A stretch of 41,937 nt of DNA from a virus: positions 1 through 41,937 of IMG/VR virus record IMGVR_UViG_3300044982_000051, one strand, 5' to 3'. The notes under the pieces are model-generated. The model did not search any database and was not told where the DNA came from. It worked only from the letters and a program-made list of their open reading frames with translations. The position numbers and the translations under genes are program-made. Positions 30,409-38,009 of the stretch are shown piece after piece. The stretch's first letter is position 1. Every line of letters begins with the position of its first letter.

Positions 30409-30440
30409 AAAAAACGCCTAAGCACGCGCTCCCTGAGGCG
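30409..30440 (-). terminator. probable terminator after the HNH gene
   Basis: On the minus strand CGCCT pairs with AGGCG around a small inner AGC/GCT stem and is followed by six T. It lies in the 190-bp gap (30256-30445) between the HNH and ParB-like genes. The rest of that gap has no gene I can support; a promoter for the ParB group may be there but I see no clear -35/-10. Confidence 0.6.
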
Positions 30441-30445
30441 GACGG

Positions 30446-30877
30446 CTATAACTTCGGTACCCCCCTTGGGGTGTGCCCATGCCCCGTAGCCGCTTTGGCG
30501 GCGGAATCGCCCTCAAATCGCGGCTGGGCCGCCCTGGTGCCGTCTCCCACGGCGATCGTGGTCTTGGGCGCCAGTCGGTTCTCGCGCCAGGTCTTGGCGC
30601 TGTGGTGAGGCTTGCACATCGTTTGCAGGTTGGTCGGATCCAGGCGTCGGTCCGGTGCCACCTTGATCGGCACGATGTGATCGACCTCGTTGCCTGGCAT
30701 TACCCGCGGCAGGCACTTGACACACCATGGGTGATCGCGAAGGTGAACGGCGCGAAGCCGTGCCCAGGCGGCGTCGTAGCCTAAGGCGGTGCGATTGGGT
30801 CGGTCAGGCCCGCCGACCTTGGCCTGTGGCGATTGCCTGACCTTGGTGGGTTTGAAGGTGGGTGGCCTTACTGGCAC
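30446..30877 (-). CDS. HNH endonuclease
   Basis: 143 aa from GTG 30877. WCVKC (51-55), EVDHIVPI (64-71) with the catalytic His67, and NLQTMCKPHHSAK (83-95) give a full HNH motif with a CxxC...CxxH zinc site. HNH proteins in this region commonly assist cos cutting and packaging with terminase; a free homing nuclease is also possible. The Lys/Ala-rich C-terminus is probably disordered. A terminator follows. Confidence 0.92.
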   Translation of the reverse strand: MPVRPPTFKPTKVRQSPQAKVGGPDRPNRTALGYDAAWARLRAVHLRDHPWCVKCLPRVMPGNEVDHIVPIKVAPDRRLDPTNLQTMCKPHHSAKTWRENRLAPKTTIAVGDGTRAAQPRFEGDSAAKAATGHGHTPRGVPKL

Positions 30878-31104
30878 TGCGTGGCATCGTCAAGCGGCGT
30901 CATTATGGCGTTGCGATCCACCTCGATGATGGCAACGGTGATCACCTTGAGGCCATCGTGCCTGGCGTTGGTTTCGAAGTAGGGACCCACACGGCCATAC
31001 ACCATCGGATGCCCTGAGCCTTCGGGATCGGTGTCGATGATTGATCCATCGGCACTCACCAATGCCTTGAAGGTGCCAAAGAATTTCTTCGGCTCAATGA
31101 TCAC
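30868..31104 (-). CDS. small hypothetical protein
   Basis: 78 aa from GTG 31104, which overlaps the nuclease stop as GTGA and has GGAAG upstream. It begins with IIEPKKFFGTFKALVSADGS and has a beta-rich pattern ending in KVITVAIIEVDRNAIM. The frame is open upstream but only as Arg-rich antisense-like sequence over the nuclease gene. No family recognised; possibly a small nuclease partner. Confidence 0.6.
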   Translation of the reverse strand: MIIEPKKFFGTFKALVSADGSIIDTDPEGSGHPMVYGRVGPYFETNARHDGLKVITVAIIEVDRNAIMTPLDDATQCQ

Positions 31105-31619
31105 GACCGTGGCTTCCAACCATTGCGGGCGAGGCTTCGCATCACCATGGCAACGGCAAAGCCAGACTTCACCTGGCTCTGTTCGAACCGCATCAATCGC
31201 CAATCGAGCATCGCGGCGGTGGCGTACTTGATGCAATCGTCCTTGAAGCCACCGATGGTGGCGTGGCGGCCGCTCATGATCCATTCGCCTGACTTGGTAC
31301 GGCGCATCACGATACCTTCGATTTCGACGGCGAGTTTGAGCGGCTTTGCCAAGAGATCGGCCTGCGGCGTGCGATATACCCAACAGAAATCGAACTTCCA
31401 ACCACGATTTAATTTGGCGGCGAAGTGGTACTCTCTAATGAAAGCCGGGAGTCTCCTCTCCCGGCACTGGCGCGCGAACAGATCCGCCGCCGATTCTTCG
31501 TTTTTGGCCTTGAGATCCTTCTCGACCTTGCGGAGTTTGGTCACCTTCGTCCTCGTGGTTTCCGAGAGTCCGGTGAGCGGCAAGGTGGCATCGCCGATGT
31601 GGTCCCAATCGCCGCTCAT
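31101..31619 (-). CDS. PD-(D/E)XK-type nuclease
   Basis: 172 aa from ATG 31619 (ATGA overlap). A charged coiled-coil-like start leads to AFIREYHFAAKLNRGWKFDF with Asp77, then KLAVEIEG with Glu99 and Glu101, a good PD-(D/E)XK core seen in VSR/VRR-like phage nucleases. KDDCIKYATAAMLDWRLMRF is the typical helix after the core. Likely a DNA endonuclease for recombination or resolution. It is close to replication genes. Confidence 0.75.
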   Translation of the reverse strand: MSGDWDHIGDATLPLTGLSETTRTKVTKLRKVEKDLKAKNEESAADLFARQCRERRLPAFIREYHFAAKLNRGWKFDFCWVYRTPQADLLAKPLKLAVEIEGIVMRRTKSGEWIMSGRHATIGGFKDDCIKYATAAMLDWRLMRFEQSQVKSGFAVAMVMRSLARNGWKPRS

Positions 31620-31858
31620 ACCGCCATGTCCGGATACTCGGTCATCGGCAGCTGCGGCTGAATGGTTTGGCCAAAGGTCAGCTGTTGCAGCCAGATCCTT
31701 TTGGAAATTCGGATCTGTTCGATTTCGGCATCCGTCAGTTCCCAGCAGGTGGTCATCCTGACCTCTGGCGCCGGCCCCATGTGGAACGGCAACGGCAAAT
31801 ATTCCTGCTGGTTGGCGCCGGCCACGCCGGTGACCTCGGCGAAGTGAACCGGCCTCAT
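31616..31858 (-). CDS. conserved hypothetical phage protein
   Basis: 80 aa, coupled by ATGA on both sides. EYLPLPFHMGPAPEVRMTTC and WELTDAEIEQIRISKRIWLQ are patterns I have seen in small phage early proteins of unknown function. No metal or membrane motif is present. Confidence 0.65.
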   Translation of the reverse strand: MRPVHFAEVTGVAGANQQEYLPLPFHMGPAPEVRMTTCWELTDAEIEQIRISKRIWLQQLTFGQTIQPQLPMTEYPDMAV

Positions 31859-32073
31859 GGTCCATCCACCAAGATTTCAATCGGATCAACGCCGAGGCGA
31901 GTGCGCGCCGAGGCAATGAACGCCTCGGCATCATCGAAGGCGGCATCGATCGAAATGCCGGTGCCCACGGCGGTCTGTTGCGGATTGGAGATCCGCGCGT
32001 GCAGAAATAGCGCCGCGAGCACCATGGTGGTCATGGCCTCCACGTTGGCAAGGTCGTTGGTTTTCTTAGCCAC
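31855..32073 (-). CDS. small helical hypothetical protein
   Basis: 72 aa from GTG 32073, with GGAGG six bases upstream. It begins with AKKTNDLANVEAMTTMVLAA and has a hydrophobic helix near residues 12-24 that looks amphipathic rather than membrane-spanning, then an Ala-rich second helix. Overlaps the neighbour before it by 8 nt. Function unknown. Confidence 0.65.
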   Translation of the reverse strand: MAKKTNDLANVEAMTTMVLAALFLHARISNPQQTAVGTGISIDAAFDDAEAFIASARTRLGVDPIEILVDGP

Positions 32074-32278
32074 GTGGCACCTCCGCAGGCGCATCGCCCG
32101 ATGGGCAGTGCTCGTCGATGAATTCCTCGGCGGTGCGAGTAAATACCTCCTGGGTTTTCTGGTCCAACTCATCGAACCGTTTCACCTGATTGGCCGATGG
32201 GTGGTGCATGACCTCCAGATTTTTGCGCCACATGTCGTGAAGGTCTCTGCCAAGATCTCGGCGTGTGAGACCGGCCAT
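32066..32278 (-). CDS. small hypothetical protein
   Basis: 70 aa, TAATG-coupled to the preceding gene. It is charged and helical (MAGLTRRDLGRDLHDMWRKN; RFDELDQKTQEVF), with no recognised motif. Probably an early-region accessory protein. Confidence 0.6.
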   Translation of the reverse strand: MAGLTRRDLGRDLHDMWRKNLEVMHHPSANQVKRFDELDQKTQEVFTRTAEEFIDEHCPSGDAPAEVPRG

Positions 32279-32985
32279 TATTTTTTCCCCTTCTTGGCTT
32301 TGCGCGCGGCATGCTCGGCGGCGTGGTCGCGAATCCGAACGCGTTTTTTCTTCGTCTGCGCCTTGTACGGTCCAGCTTCATCGGCAGCGGTTGGGCCTGC
32401 CTGATCGGCGAGCGCCTGGTCAGCCTGGTCCTGGGCAATGGCGGCATCGGCGGACGCCGGCGAGCCTTCACCCAGCTCCAACTTACCCTGCGCCTCCGCA
32501 GCTTTTTCCTTCTCGGTTTTCTCCTTGAGCTTGCCGATGGACAGATTCAGTTTTTGGCTCATCTTCGGGCCGAGGTAGTCCTGCAAGTCCTTCATCGGCT
32601 CGGTCTGAATCGCCGAGATCGTCAGCTCCACCATGGTCATGCCGCCCACCTGCGGCTCGAGCTTGATGCCGTGAATGGTGGCGTCCTCCACGTCCACCTC
32701 GCGCATGTCGGTGCCTAAAATAAATTTCGCCTTGGAGTTGACGAAGCGGCCGAGCACCTTGATGCCATCGGTGATGCCGCCATACTTCGGCTCGAACAAA
32801 TTGCCTTTCTCCTCGAAGTGATCGCGCCAGGCATCGGGCCGGCGCAGCACCGATGACATTTCATGGCGATCCACCAGAAAACACAGGACGATGTCGCAGG
32901 CGGTCTTGACCGCCTCGCCATGAAACTCACCTCGGACGTTGATTTTGGTCGGCATCGTCACGTCGCGCCGCTTCAGTTTCAGCAT
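32278..32985 (-). CDS. hypothetical protein with Ala/Lys-rich tail
   Basis: 235 aa from ATG 32985 with AAGGGGA at a good distance; ATG 33012 and ATG 32955 are alternatives. Residues about 12-150 form a beta-rich domain (KINVRGEFHGEAVKTACDIV; AKFILGTDMREVDVEDATIH; GGMTMVELTISAIQ). The remainder is helical, Ala/Gln/Lys-rich, ending in KAKKGKK. The basic tail suggests nucleic-acid contact. I do not recognise the family; replication or recombination is suggested only by position. Confidence 0.7.
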   Translation of the reverse strand: MLKLKRRDVTMPTKINVRGEFHGEAVKTACDIVLCFLVDRHEMSSVLRRPDAWRDHFEEKGNLFEPKYGGITDGIKVLGRFVNSKAKFILGTDMREVDVEDATIHGIKLEPQVGGMTMVELTISAIQTEPMKDLQDYLGPKMSQKLNLSIGKLKEKTEKEKAAEAQGKLELGEGSPASADAAIAQDQADQALADQAGPTAADEAGPYKAQTKKKRVRIRDHAAEHAARKAKKGKK

Positions 32986-33253
32986 TGGAATCCCCTTCAA
33001 GTTGCTCGCCATAAAATCGGCCGAAGAATTGGCGAAAAGTTTCTCCGGTATAGGTCTTGCGAGGTATCACCTCGTCACCAATTTTGTTTGTCGTGATGCA
33101 CTGGCGCACGCGTTCGCGCCGGTCGATGAATGTTGTAATGCCTGCCGTCATTGCGCCCAAGCGGCAGTAGTTCATTTTTTCGAGTCGTCGAAAAAGCCAC
33201 GCCTCGATCACCCATTGTGGCGTCGAGACGTGGCTCTCTGGATCGGCTGGAAT
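32927..33253 (-). CDS. hypothetical protein, start uncertain
   Basis: Up to 108 aa if initiation is at ATT 33253, just after the previous stop; GTG 33211 gives 94 aa and ATG 33175 gives 82 aa. The region STPQWVIEAWLFRRLEKMNY reads like real protein and begins before the GTG. The body includes ITTFIDRRERVRQCITTNKI and FRQFFGRFYGEQLEG. No recognised motif. Its 3' end overlaps the next gene by 59 nt. Confidence 0.55.
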   Translation of the reverse strand: MPADPESHVSTPQWVIEAWLFRRLEKMNYCRLGAMTAGITTFIDRRERVRQCITTNKIGDEVIPRKTYTGETFRQFFGRFYGEQLEGDSNAETEAARRDDADQNQRPR

Positions 33254-33254
33254 G

Positions 33255-33575
33255 TTACTTCGTGGCTTTCGCTGCCGCGGCTTCGGCATCGGCTTCCTTG
33301 GCTGCGGCATCAGCTGCGGCGGCAGCACCATCGGCAGTCGATCGGGCTGCATCAGCGGCCTTCTTCGCGGCGAGCTGTTTGGCCGATGGCGGTAAGCCGC
33401 GTTTTTGTTCCTTGGTGCGAGTGCCTGGCGCATGGTGCGGTTTTTCTTTAGCCGTCGCCGTCTTTGACGCCGAAGCTGCTGCCGTCGTCTTCGCCGGAAT
33501 CGTCCCAATCGTTTTCGCCGGTGCCGCTGCCGGCGTCGGTCCCTTCGTCACTGTCTGCGGAGTCGCATCTGCCAT
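33255..33575 (-). CDS. Ala/Lys-rich basic protein
   Basis: 106 aa from ATG 33575, with GAGG upstream. It is made largely of Ala, Lys, Thr and Pro, with Ala-rich helical repeats at the end, like histone H1-type tails. It is likely disordered and could bind DNA. Its first 128 nt overlap the 3' end of the gene at 33448-33825 in another frame, which encodes acidic sequence. Confidence 0.55.
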   Translation of the reverse strand: MADATPQTVTKGPTPAAAPAKTIGTIPAKTTAAASASKTATAKEKPHHAPGTRTKEQKRGLPPSAKQLAAKKAADAARSTADGAAAAADAAAKEADAEAAAAKATK

Positions 33576-33825
33576 GGTCAATTTCCTCGGTGGGTTTGGA
33601 TGGTCGCGGCTTGGCTCGCTGTTCGAGATTTTTGCCGCTCCACAAACGATACGCCTCGGCCCACGTGCATGTCATGCCTGGGAATATTTCAGCCTGTAAT
33701 CCCTGCCGGTAGATCGCCAGGCGCACGCGGTGATGTTTTTCGGCGATCGACACCGAGGAGCCGAGCTGCGCGCCGCCAACCTGAAAGGTGCGAATGAAGG
33801 CAAGCTCGATCTCCTCGCGACTCAC
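33448..33825 (-). CDS. hypothetical protein with acidic tail
   Basis: 125 aa from GTG 33825, which overlaps the small ORF before it as GTGA. SREEIELAFIRTFQVGGAQL, SIAEKHHRVRLAIYRQG and GMTCTWAEAYRLWSGKN look like a small folded domain. The last 45 residues are Asp/Glu/Ser/Gly-rich and are dual-coded with the basic protein that follows. No family recognised. The longer open frame upstream was rejected because a better ORF fits there. Confidence 0.62.
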   Translation of the reverse strand: MSREEIELAFIRTFQVGGAQLGSSVSIAEKHHRVRLAIYRQGLQAEIFPGMTCTWAEAYRLWSGKNLEQRAKPRPSKPTEEIDHGRCDSADSDEGTDAGSGTGENDWDDSGEDDGSSFGVKDGDG

Positions 33826-33950
33826 AGCAGCCGATCCCACATCAGCCAGGCAATTGATTTTTGTTTGAGCGCTCTGTGCGTGCGAAGGCGATACAGGCGC
33901 CAATTCTCGAATTTGAAGCTGCCGATCACGATTAGGAAATGCCGGTGCAT
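33822..33950 (-). CDS. small basic aromatic protein
   Basis: 42 aa, coupled by TGATG to the gene before (ATG 33950) and by GTGA to the gene after. The sequence starts MHRHFLIVIGSFKFENWRLY and is rich in Arg, His and Trp. The double coupling is the main evidence that it is real. Function unknown. Confidence 0.55.
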   Translation of the reverse strand: MHRHFLIVIGSFKFENWRLYRLRTHRALKQKSIAWLMWDRLL

Positions 33951-34582
33951 CAGGAGTTCCGATCGAAGCCGGTGAAATCGAAGGTGCCATTGGTGTCGAT
34001 CGCCTCGACGAATTCCGAAGGGATCACCGCGTTGGGATATGGCGTGAGCTTGGCGAGCGGCCCTCGAAAATCCTGGTTGGTGATCCGCATGACGCCGATG
34101 TGAAATCGGCGCACGAACTCGCCGAAGGTAGCTAGCTCGTCCCCTTCGCGGACGTAGGCGGTGAACTCGACGACCAGTTCATTTTTGAATTTGAGCAGCG
34201 GCTGAAGCATGTTGGCGGCGCCGAATCCGGTTCCTCCGGATGCGAGGCTGCATCGCGTGGTGAGGCAGGCGAACAAACAACGGTTCGCCATGAAGGCAAG
34301 GTTATCGGCGGCGTCCTTCAGCGGCTTGCGTCGAGGCAGCATTGCCGGTGTCGATCGAGCGTTTTTCAGGATCTTGAGAATGTCCCAACACTTTCCGCTC
34401 GGTGGGAATTTCTCGGGCTGATTTTCGCCGCAACACCACTCCACCACGCGTGCGAACTCCACTAGCGACATTTTGGCGAGGCCCTTCCAGTACGCCTCGA
34501 TCCGATCGCCGAGCGGCTTGTCATAGGCGGCGCAGAGTATTTTCATCTGCTCCTCGAACTCTGCTCGGTCAGTGCTTTGCAT
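33950..34582 (-). CDS. replication-region protein, possible helicase-loader-like
   Basis: 210 aa from ATG 34582, overlapping the replication initiator gene by 14 nt. The N-terminal 90 residues (FEEQMKILCAAYDKPLGDRI; EAYWKGLAKMSLVEFARVVE; KFPPSGKCWDILK) resemble the helical N-terminus of lambda P-like or DnaC-interacting phage proteins. The C-terminal half has no motif, and no Walker A is present, so it is not an ATPase loader. Its position right after an O-like gene supports a P-like role, but this is inference. Confidence 0.6.
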   Translation of the reverse strand: MQSTDRAEFEEQMKILCAAYDKPLGDRIEAYWKGLAKMSLVEFARVVEWCCGENQPEKFPPSGKCWDILKILKNARSTPAMLPRRKPLKDAADNLAFMANRCLFACLTTRCSLASGGTGFGAANMLQPLLKFKNELVVEFTAYVREGDELATFGEFVRRFHIGVMRITNQDFRGPLAKLTPYPNAVIPSEFVEAIDTNGTFDFTGFDRNS

Positions 34583-35321
34583 GTTTAGCTGCCTCCTCGG
34601 CCTCAAGTTCCTCGACAGTCTTGGCTCGGCGTTTTGGCACCGAGCCGTTGGCGAATTGCAGACCGGCATCCACGTGAGCCGCGTCTCGCAGAAAAAGGCT
34701 GATGTCGTCGTACACGGTGTGTCGATCGTTTTGTCCCATGTGGTGCTGCGAGTTTCGATAGCCGCTGATTGCCTCGCAGAGCGTCGCCTGATCGTAGGAC
34801 TTGAGCTGACGGGTGATGGCGGCGTGCCGCTTCGGGTCCAGCTTGGCTCTGGGCTTGTTCCACACCATCTGCCAGTGGCGGAAAATCGCCTCCACCGGTC
34901 GAATCTCCAATTCGACAGGTAGTTCTGTATTGCCTTTACTTGTATTCAATTCACTTGACTTCTCTTTCTCTGTGTAGCGGTTTGCTAGCACGGCGCTAGA
35001 AATCAACCCGGAAGATCCGTTAAGTCCGTGAATTTCAATAAATTTCAGCTCGACAAGTTTGGCGAGACTTTCGGCGACGTCTTTTTCGCTCATTTTGAGG
35101 TGAGCCATCGCCTTGATCACCTCGGTCTTGGCAGGGATGGCGTTTTTGTACCTCGCGGCGATCAACATCAGGGCGCACATCACCAGTTTTGTGTGATCGT
35201 CGCCGAGCATCCAGCCCTCGCTGGTGAGGGTGTCCCGGTACAGCTTGATCCAGGGCGGATCGCGGTCGCGGTAGTGCTGCATTTCATCCCAACGCACGAG
35301 GCTGATTGTCGGATCGCTCAT
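34569..35321 (-). CDS. phage replication initiator (O/DnaD-like)
   Basis: 250 aa. DPPWIKLYRDTLTSEGWMLG and the helices that follow match the winged-helix N-terminus of phage replication proteins that bind an origin. From about residue 145, IFRHWQMVWNKPRAKLDPKR and the next helix match the C-terminal domain of O-like replisome organisers. A Glu/Ala-rich tail ends it. It would open the origin and recruit the helicase together with the next gene product. It is the second gene from the divergent control region. Confidence 0.8.
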   Translation of the reverse strand: MSDPTISLVRWDEMQHYRDRDPPWIKLYRDTLTSEGWMLGDDHTKLVMCALMLIAARYKNAIPAKTEVIKAMAHLKMSEKDVAESLAKLVELKFIEIHGLNGSSGLISSAVLANRYTEKEKSSELNTSKGNTELPVELEIRPVEAIFRHWQMVWNKPRAKLDPKRHAAITRQLKSYDQATLCEAISGYRNSQHHMGQNDRHTVYDDISLFLRDAAHVDAGLQFANGSVPKRRAKTVEELEAEEAAKHAKH

Positions 35322-35354
35322 GGCGATTCAGCCTCCTCGATATGAGGCCACGGG

Positions 35355-35669
35355 TTAGGCCGCTTCGCGTTGTTCGATCGCGGTCTGCACCCGCGCTATC
35401 GCGGTATCCATCCATGTTTTCGCGCTCCTCAGCTCATCGAGCTTATCCAGCAGCTGGCCTCTTGTGAGTTCTCCGTTTCTGTCGCTGCTGACCGGGATGT
35501 CGTCGTGGCCGGTGTTGGTGAACAAGGCGAGCCAGCGCGCCTGCTTCGGCGGCATTTCGTTGCTTGATCCCCAGCGGGTGATCGCGGTCGAGGTGACGCC
35601 CAATAACACGGCCATGATTTCAGTGCCACCGAAACTTGTGAGTCTGGAGGCAAGCGTTTGTTTTGGCAT
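35355..35669 (-). CDS. Cro/CII-like transcription regulator
   Basis: 104 aa, with AGGGA at a normal distance before the ATG. TEIMAVLLGVTSTAITRWGS (about residues 16-35) is a clear helix-turn-helix, followed by MPPKQARWLALF. The rest is helical and could dimerise. It is the first gene of the minus-strand unit and flanks the divergent control region, the normal place for Cro or CII. No partner repressor was found on the other side. Confidence 0.8.
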   Translation of the reverse strand: MPKQTLASRLTSFGGTEIMAVLLGVTSTAITRWGSSNEMPPKQARWLALFTNTGHDDIPVSSDRNGELTRGQLLDKLDELRSAKTWMDTAIARVQTAIEQREAA

Positions 35670-35763
35670 TGAATATTCCCTAAACGGTCGAAGTCTGTTG
35701 TAACTGGCGCGGCGTGCAATCTAAACTGTCGCCGCCAGAATATGCAATAGAGGGAAGCCACTA
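35670..35763. promoter_or_regulatory. divergent control region
   Basis: This 94-bp gap separates the two main transcription units. An imperfect inverted repeat, TGGCGCGGCG at 35706-35715 and CGCCGCCA at 35731-35738, may be an operator for the adjacent Cro/CII-like protein. For the plus strand TTGTAA (35699-35704) and TCTAAA (35721-35726), 16 nt apart, match 4 of 6 consensus bases each. GAGGGA precedes the plus-strand ATG at 35764. The minus-strand promoter is not clear. Confidence 0.5.
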
Positions 35764-35988
35764 ATGCCGCCAGCCGGCCAGTCGATCACCTTGACCTTCG
35801 GCGCCGATGAGGCGCTGCACCTGATGGTGGCGCTGGACACGGCTCTGACCATTCTCGGCGTGCCAGAGCTGACCAAGGGATTGAGCGATGGCGAGATCAA
35901 CGATGCCCAGATTCGATTTCGATCGATACGCAGCGAATTACTGCGCAAGCGCGCCGACGTTCTATCGGCAATCATCAGAGGAAAGTGA
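35764..35988 (+). CDS. small hypothetical protein
   Basis: 74 aa, first gene of the plus-strand unit, with a good ribosome-binding site. SITLTFGADEALHLMVALDT and a helix-rich remainder ending in LLRKRADVLSAIIRGK. Dimeric helical protein is plausible. No family recognised. It stands six bases before the candidate annealing-protein gene. Confidence 0.65.
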   Translation: MPPAGQSITLTFGADEALHLMVALDTALTILGVPELTKGLSDGEINDAQIRFRSIRSELLRKRADVLSAIIRGK

Positions 35989-35994
35989 ACCACA

Positions 35995-37056
35995 ATGGCA
36001 TACGAAAACTTAGACGCCGACCGCGAGGAGAGCACCGGCAAGGCAGTCGCTTTGTCCCTCGACTCAGCACGAGCCAAGGCGGATTTGGATCAGCAAATCA
36101 CCACCGCAAAAAGCTACCCGCGTAGCCTGAAGCGCGTCAACGATCGCTGTATGAGCATGGCGACGATGAACGCTGATACCGCCGCCAGCATGATGTACGC
36201 GCTGCCTCGCGGCGGCAAAACGATCGAGGGACCGAGCGCACGCATGGCCGAGGTGATCGCCAGCGAATGGGGCAACAACCGAAGCGGCGGTCGCGTGGTC
36301 GGCGAGGAGGATGAATTTGTGGTGGCCGAGGGCGTGTTTCACGACCTTGAGAAAAACGTCATGGTCACGATGCACGTCAAACGGCGCATCACCAACAAGG
36401 AGGGGAAGCGATTCGATTCGGACATGATCGGCGTGACCGGTAATGCCGCGGCGTCGATCGCCCACAGAAACGCAGTGCTCAAGGGAGTGCCGAAATCTTT
36501 CTGGCAGCCGATATACCTCGCGGCAAGGAAGGCGGCGATCGGCGACATCAAGACGCTGGCCAACACCCGCGCCGAGGCGCTCGCCTACGTGCAGAAGATG
36601 GGCGCGAGTGCGGCGCAGGTGTTCGCGGCGCTCGGAGTGCAGGGAGAGGAGGACATCGACATCGAGAAACTCGCCACGCTGCGCGCCGTGGTGCAGGCGA
36701 TCAAAAACAAGGAGCAGTCGATCGATGAGGCGTTCCCGCCGATCGATACGAAGCGTCCGGAGGCGAAGGGCAAGCCGCCCACCAAGGAGCCTGAGAAGAA
36801 ATCAGCGAAAGGTGCAACGAAGAGCGCCAAACCTGAGACGAATAAGCCATCGGGTGCAACAAAGACGGCAAAACCTGCGTCGAAGCCGCTGACCCTCGAT
36901 CAGCAGACCACCATCAAGGACAAGCTGCAGGAGGAGGGCATCGCCGCCACGCTGCTGTACGCGCAGCTGCAAATAAATTCGCTCGAGGAAATCGAAGCGG
37001 ATCAGTACAAGGCGGTGTTAGCAAAGATTGACGAGCTTTCATCGGGTGGCACATGA
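35995..37056 (+). CDS. candidate single-strand annealing / recombination protein
   Basis: 353 aa. The main domain, about residues 30-245, includes MYALPRGGKTIEGPSARMAE, GVTGNAAASIAHRNAVLKGV and ALGVQGEEDIDIEKLATLRA. A Lys/Pro/Ala/Thr-rich linker follows (about 255-300) and then a short helical C-terminal domain (LQEEGIAATLLYAQLQINSL). This layout of core, flexible linker and small C-terminal helical domain is typical of RecT/Erf-like annealing proteins, and a PD-(D/E)XK exonuclease gene lies 1 kb downstream, as in exonuclease/annealase pairs. I do not see a RecT or Erf signature, so this is inference. Confidence 0.5.
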   Translation: MAYENLDADREESTGKAVALSLDSARAKADLDQQITTAKSYPRSLKRVNDRCMSMATMNADTAASMMYALPRGGKTIEGPSARMAEVIASEWGNNRSGGRVVGEEDEFVVAEGVFHDLEKNVMVTMHVKRRITNKEGKRFDSDMIGVTGNAAASIAHRNAVLKGVPKSFWQPIYLAARKAAIGDIKTLANTRAEALAYVQKMGASAAQVFAALGVQGEEDIDIEKLATLRAVVQAIKNKEQSIDEAFPPIDTKRPEAKGKPPTKEPEKKSAKGATKSAKPETNKPSGATKTAKPASKPLTLDQQTTIKDKLQEEGIAATLLYAQLQINSLEEIEADQYKAVLAKIDELSSGGT

Positions 37057-37268
37057 AGGCGGCGAATCAGCCGGCGACTCCGAAAGAGGCGCATCCGGAG
37101 AACCTCGGCGCCGTGGCATCCGGAATCACGCAGCTGCGGGAGGCAGCTGCGAACCTCGAAAGCGGCAGAGCCACTCTGTTGCATTTTCATTCGAGCACCA
37201 GGCCGGCTGAGGCGAAGAAGGACGAGATCTACCTCACGCTGCGAATCCTCGTGGAGAAGCCGCAATGA
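37053..37268 (+). CDS. small hypothetical protein
   Basis: 71 aa, ATGA-coupled to both neighbours. Helical, with LGAVASGITQLREAAANLES and a C-terminal EIYLTLRILVEKPQ. Probably an accessory of the recombination group; no family recognised. Confidence 0.6.
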   Translation: MKAANQPATPKEAHPENLGAVASGITQLREAAANLESGRATLLHFHSSTRPAEAKKDEIYLTLRILVEKPQ

Positions 37269-37600
37269 CCCAGCACAAGGAGCTTGGGAAAATCACCTTC
37301 GCGACATTCGGCGTGGGCGGCTACCAGGATTGCCAGATCGGCTTCTGGCTATCGCTCGGTGGCGAGTCGTGGGGAGTATCAACCAGCGGCGGCGGCGCCT
37401 GGGCAACGAAGCGAGGCGACGATGCCAAGTGGACCGAGGCAGATCGCATCGCCGAGCTGGGCAACGCCGCCATGAAATTGTGCGAGACGCTCAAGCTCGC
37501 CAAGAAACGGCTGGTGCAGGATCTGGTCGGTATACCTGTCGAGGCGATCTTCGAAGGCAATGAACTGAAATCGTGGCGCGTGCTCACGGAGGTTTTATGA
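37265..37600 (+). CDS. conserved-looking phage protein
   Basis: 111 aa, ATGA-coupled. KITFATFGVGGYQDCQIGFW and LSLGGESWGVSTSGGGAW form a beta-rich start, then a helix (RIAELGNAAMKLCETLKLAK) and a final strand-rich part. It looks like a small alpha/beta protein of phage early regions with no known function. Confidence 0.65.
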   Translation: MTQHKELGKITFATFGVGGYQDCQIGFWLSLGGESWGVSTSGGGAWATKRGDDAKWTEADRIAELGNAAMKLCETLKLAKKRLVQDLVGIPVEAIFEGNELKSWRVLTEVL

Positions 37601-37881
37601 GCAAGCGCAAATGCGTGCCGATCAAAATCGAAATGCCTGACGGTTCGATCGTCACCGGCCTCGGCACTGGCATCCCGACAGAGGCTGATAGGGTAAAGGT
37701 CCGCGATGCTCTGTTAGAGATCAGCGCCAAGCGCATGGACCCGAAGCGCGCCGAGAGAAAGGCGCGTACCGCTCGGCGAGCATCGTGCATCTGGCAGGAC
37801 GATGGCGAAGGCAACCAGCTCTGCATGAATTGCGGCGAGCCGAAGCGCAAACACACCGTGTACGGCGGGGGCGAGGAATGA
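37597..37881 (+). CDS. small protein with possible zinc motif
   Basis: 94 aa from ATG 37597 (ATGA). Begins with CVPIKIEMPDGSIVTGLGTG. The C-terminal part has ASCIWQDDGEGNQLCMNCGE, so a Cys...C-x2-C with a final His/Lys-rich stretch could bind zinc. Function unknown. Confidence 0.6.
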   Translation: MSKRKCVPIKIEMPDGSIVTGLGTGIPTEADRVKVRDALLEISAKRMDPKRAERKARTARRASCIWQDDGEGNQLCMNCGEPKRKHTVYGGGEE

Positions 37882-38009
37882 GCGCCATCGGGCGTTGGTG
37901 GTGCAGGTGGTTTCGTGGCCATAAGTTCATCGCCTCGCCCGGCTTCCCGAAATGGCATTGGACCTACACCTGCACTAAATGCGGCCAGCAATATCGGAGC
38001 TGGCAGTGA
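37878..38009 (+). CDS. very small Trp-rich protein with CxxC
   Basis: 43 aa, ATGA-coupled to the preceding gene. It has MSAIGRWWCRWFRGHKFIAS and YTCTKCGQQY, giving a His/Cys pattern (C-x5-H ... C-x2-C) that suits a zinc knuckle. The couplings on both sides support it. Confidence 0.55.
   Translation: MSAIGRWWCRWFRGHKFIASPGFPKWHWTYTCTKCGQQYRSWQ

Noticed and set aside
33826-33990. N-terminal extension of the 33448-33825 protein from ATG 33990
   Set aside because: A 42-aa ORF with TGATG and GTGA couplings fits this stretch better, and the extension is Pro/Ala/Ser-rich without pattern.
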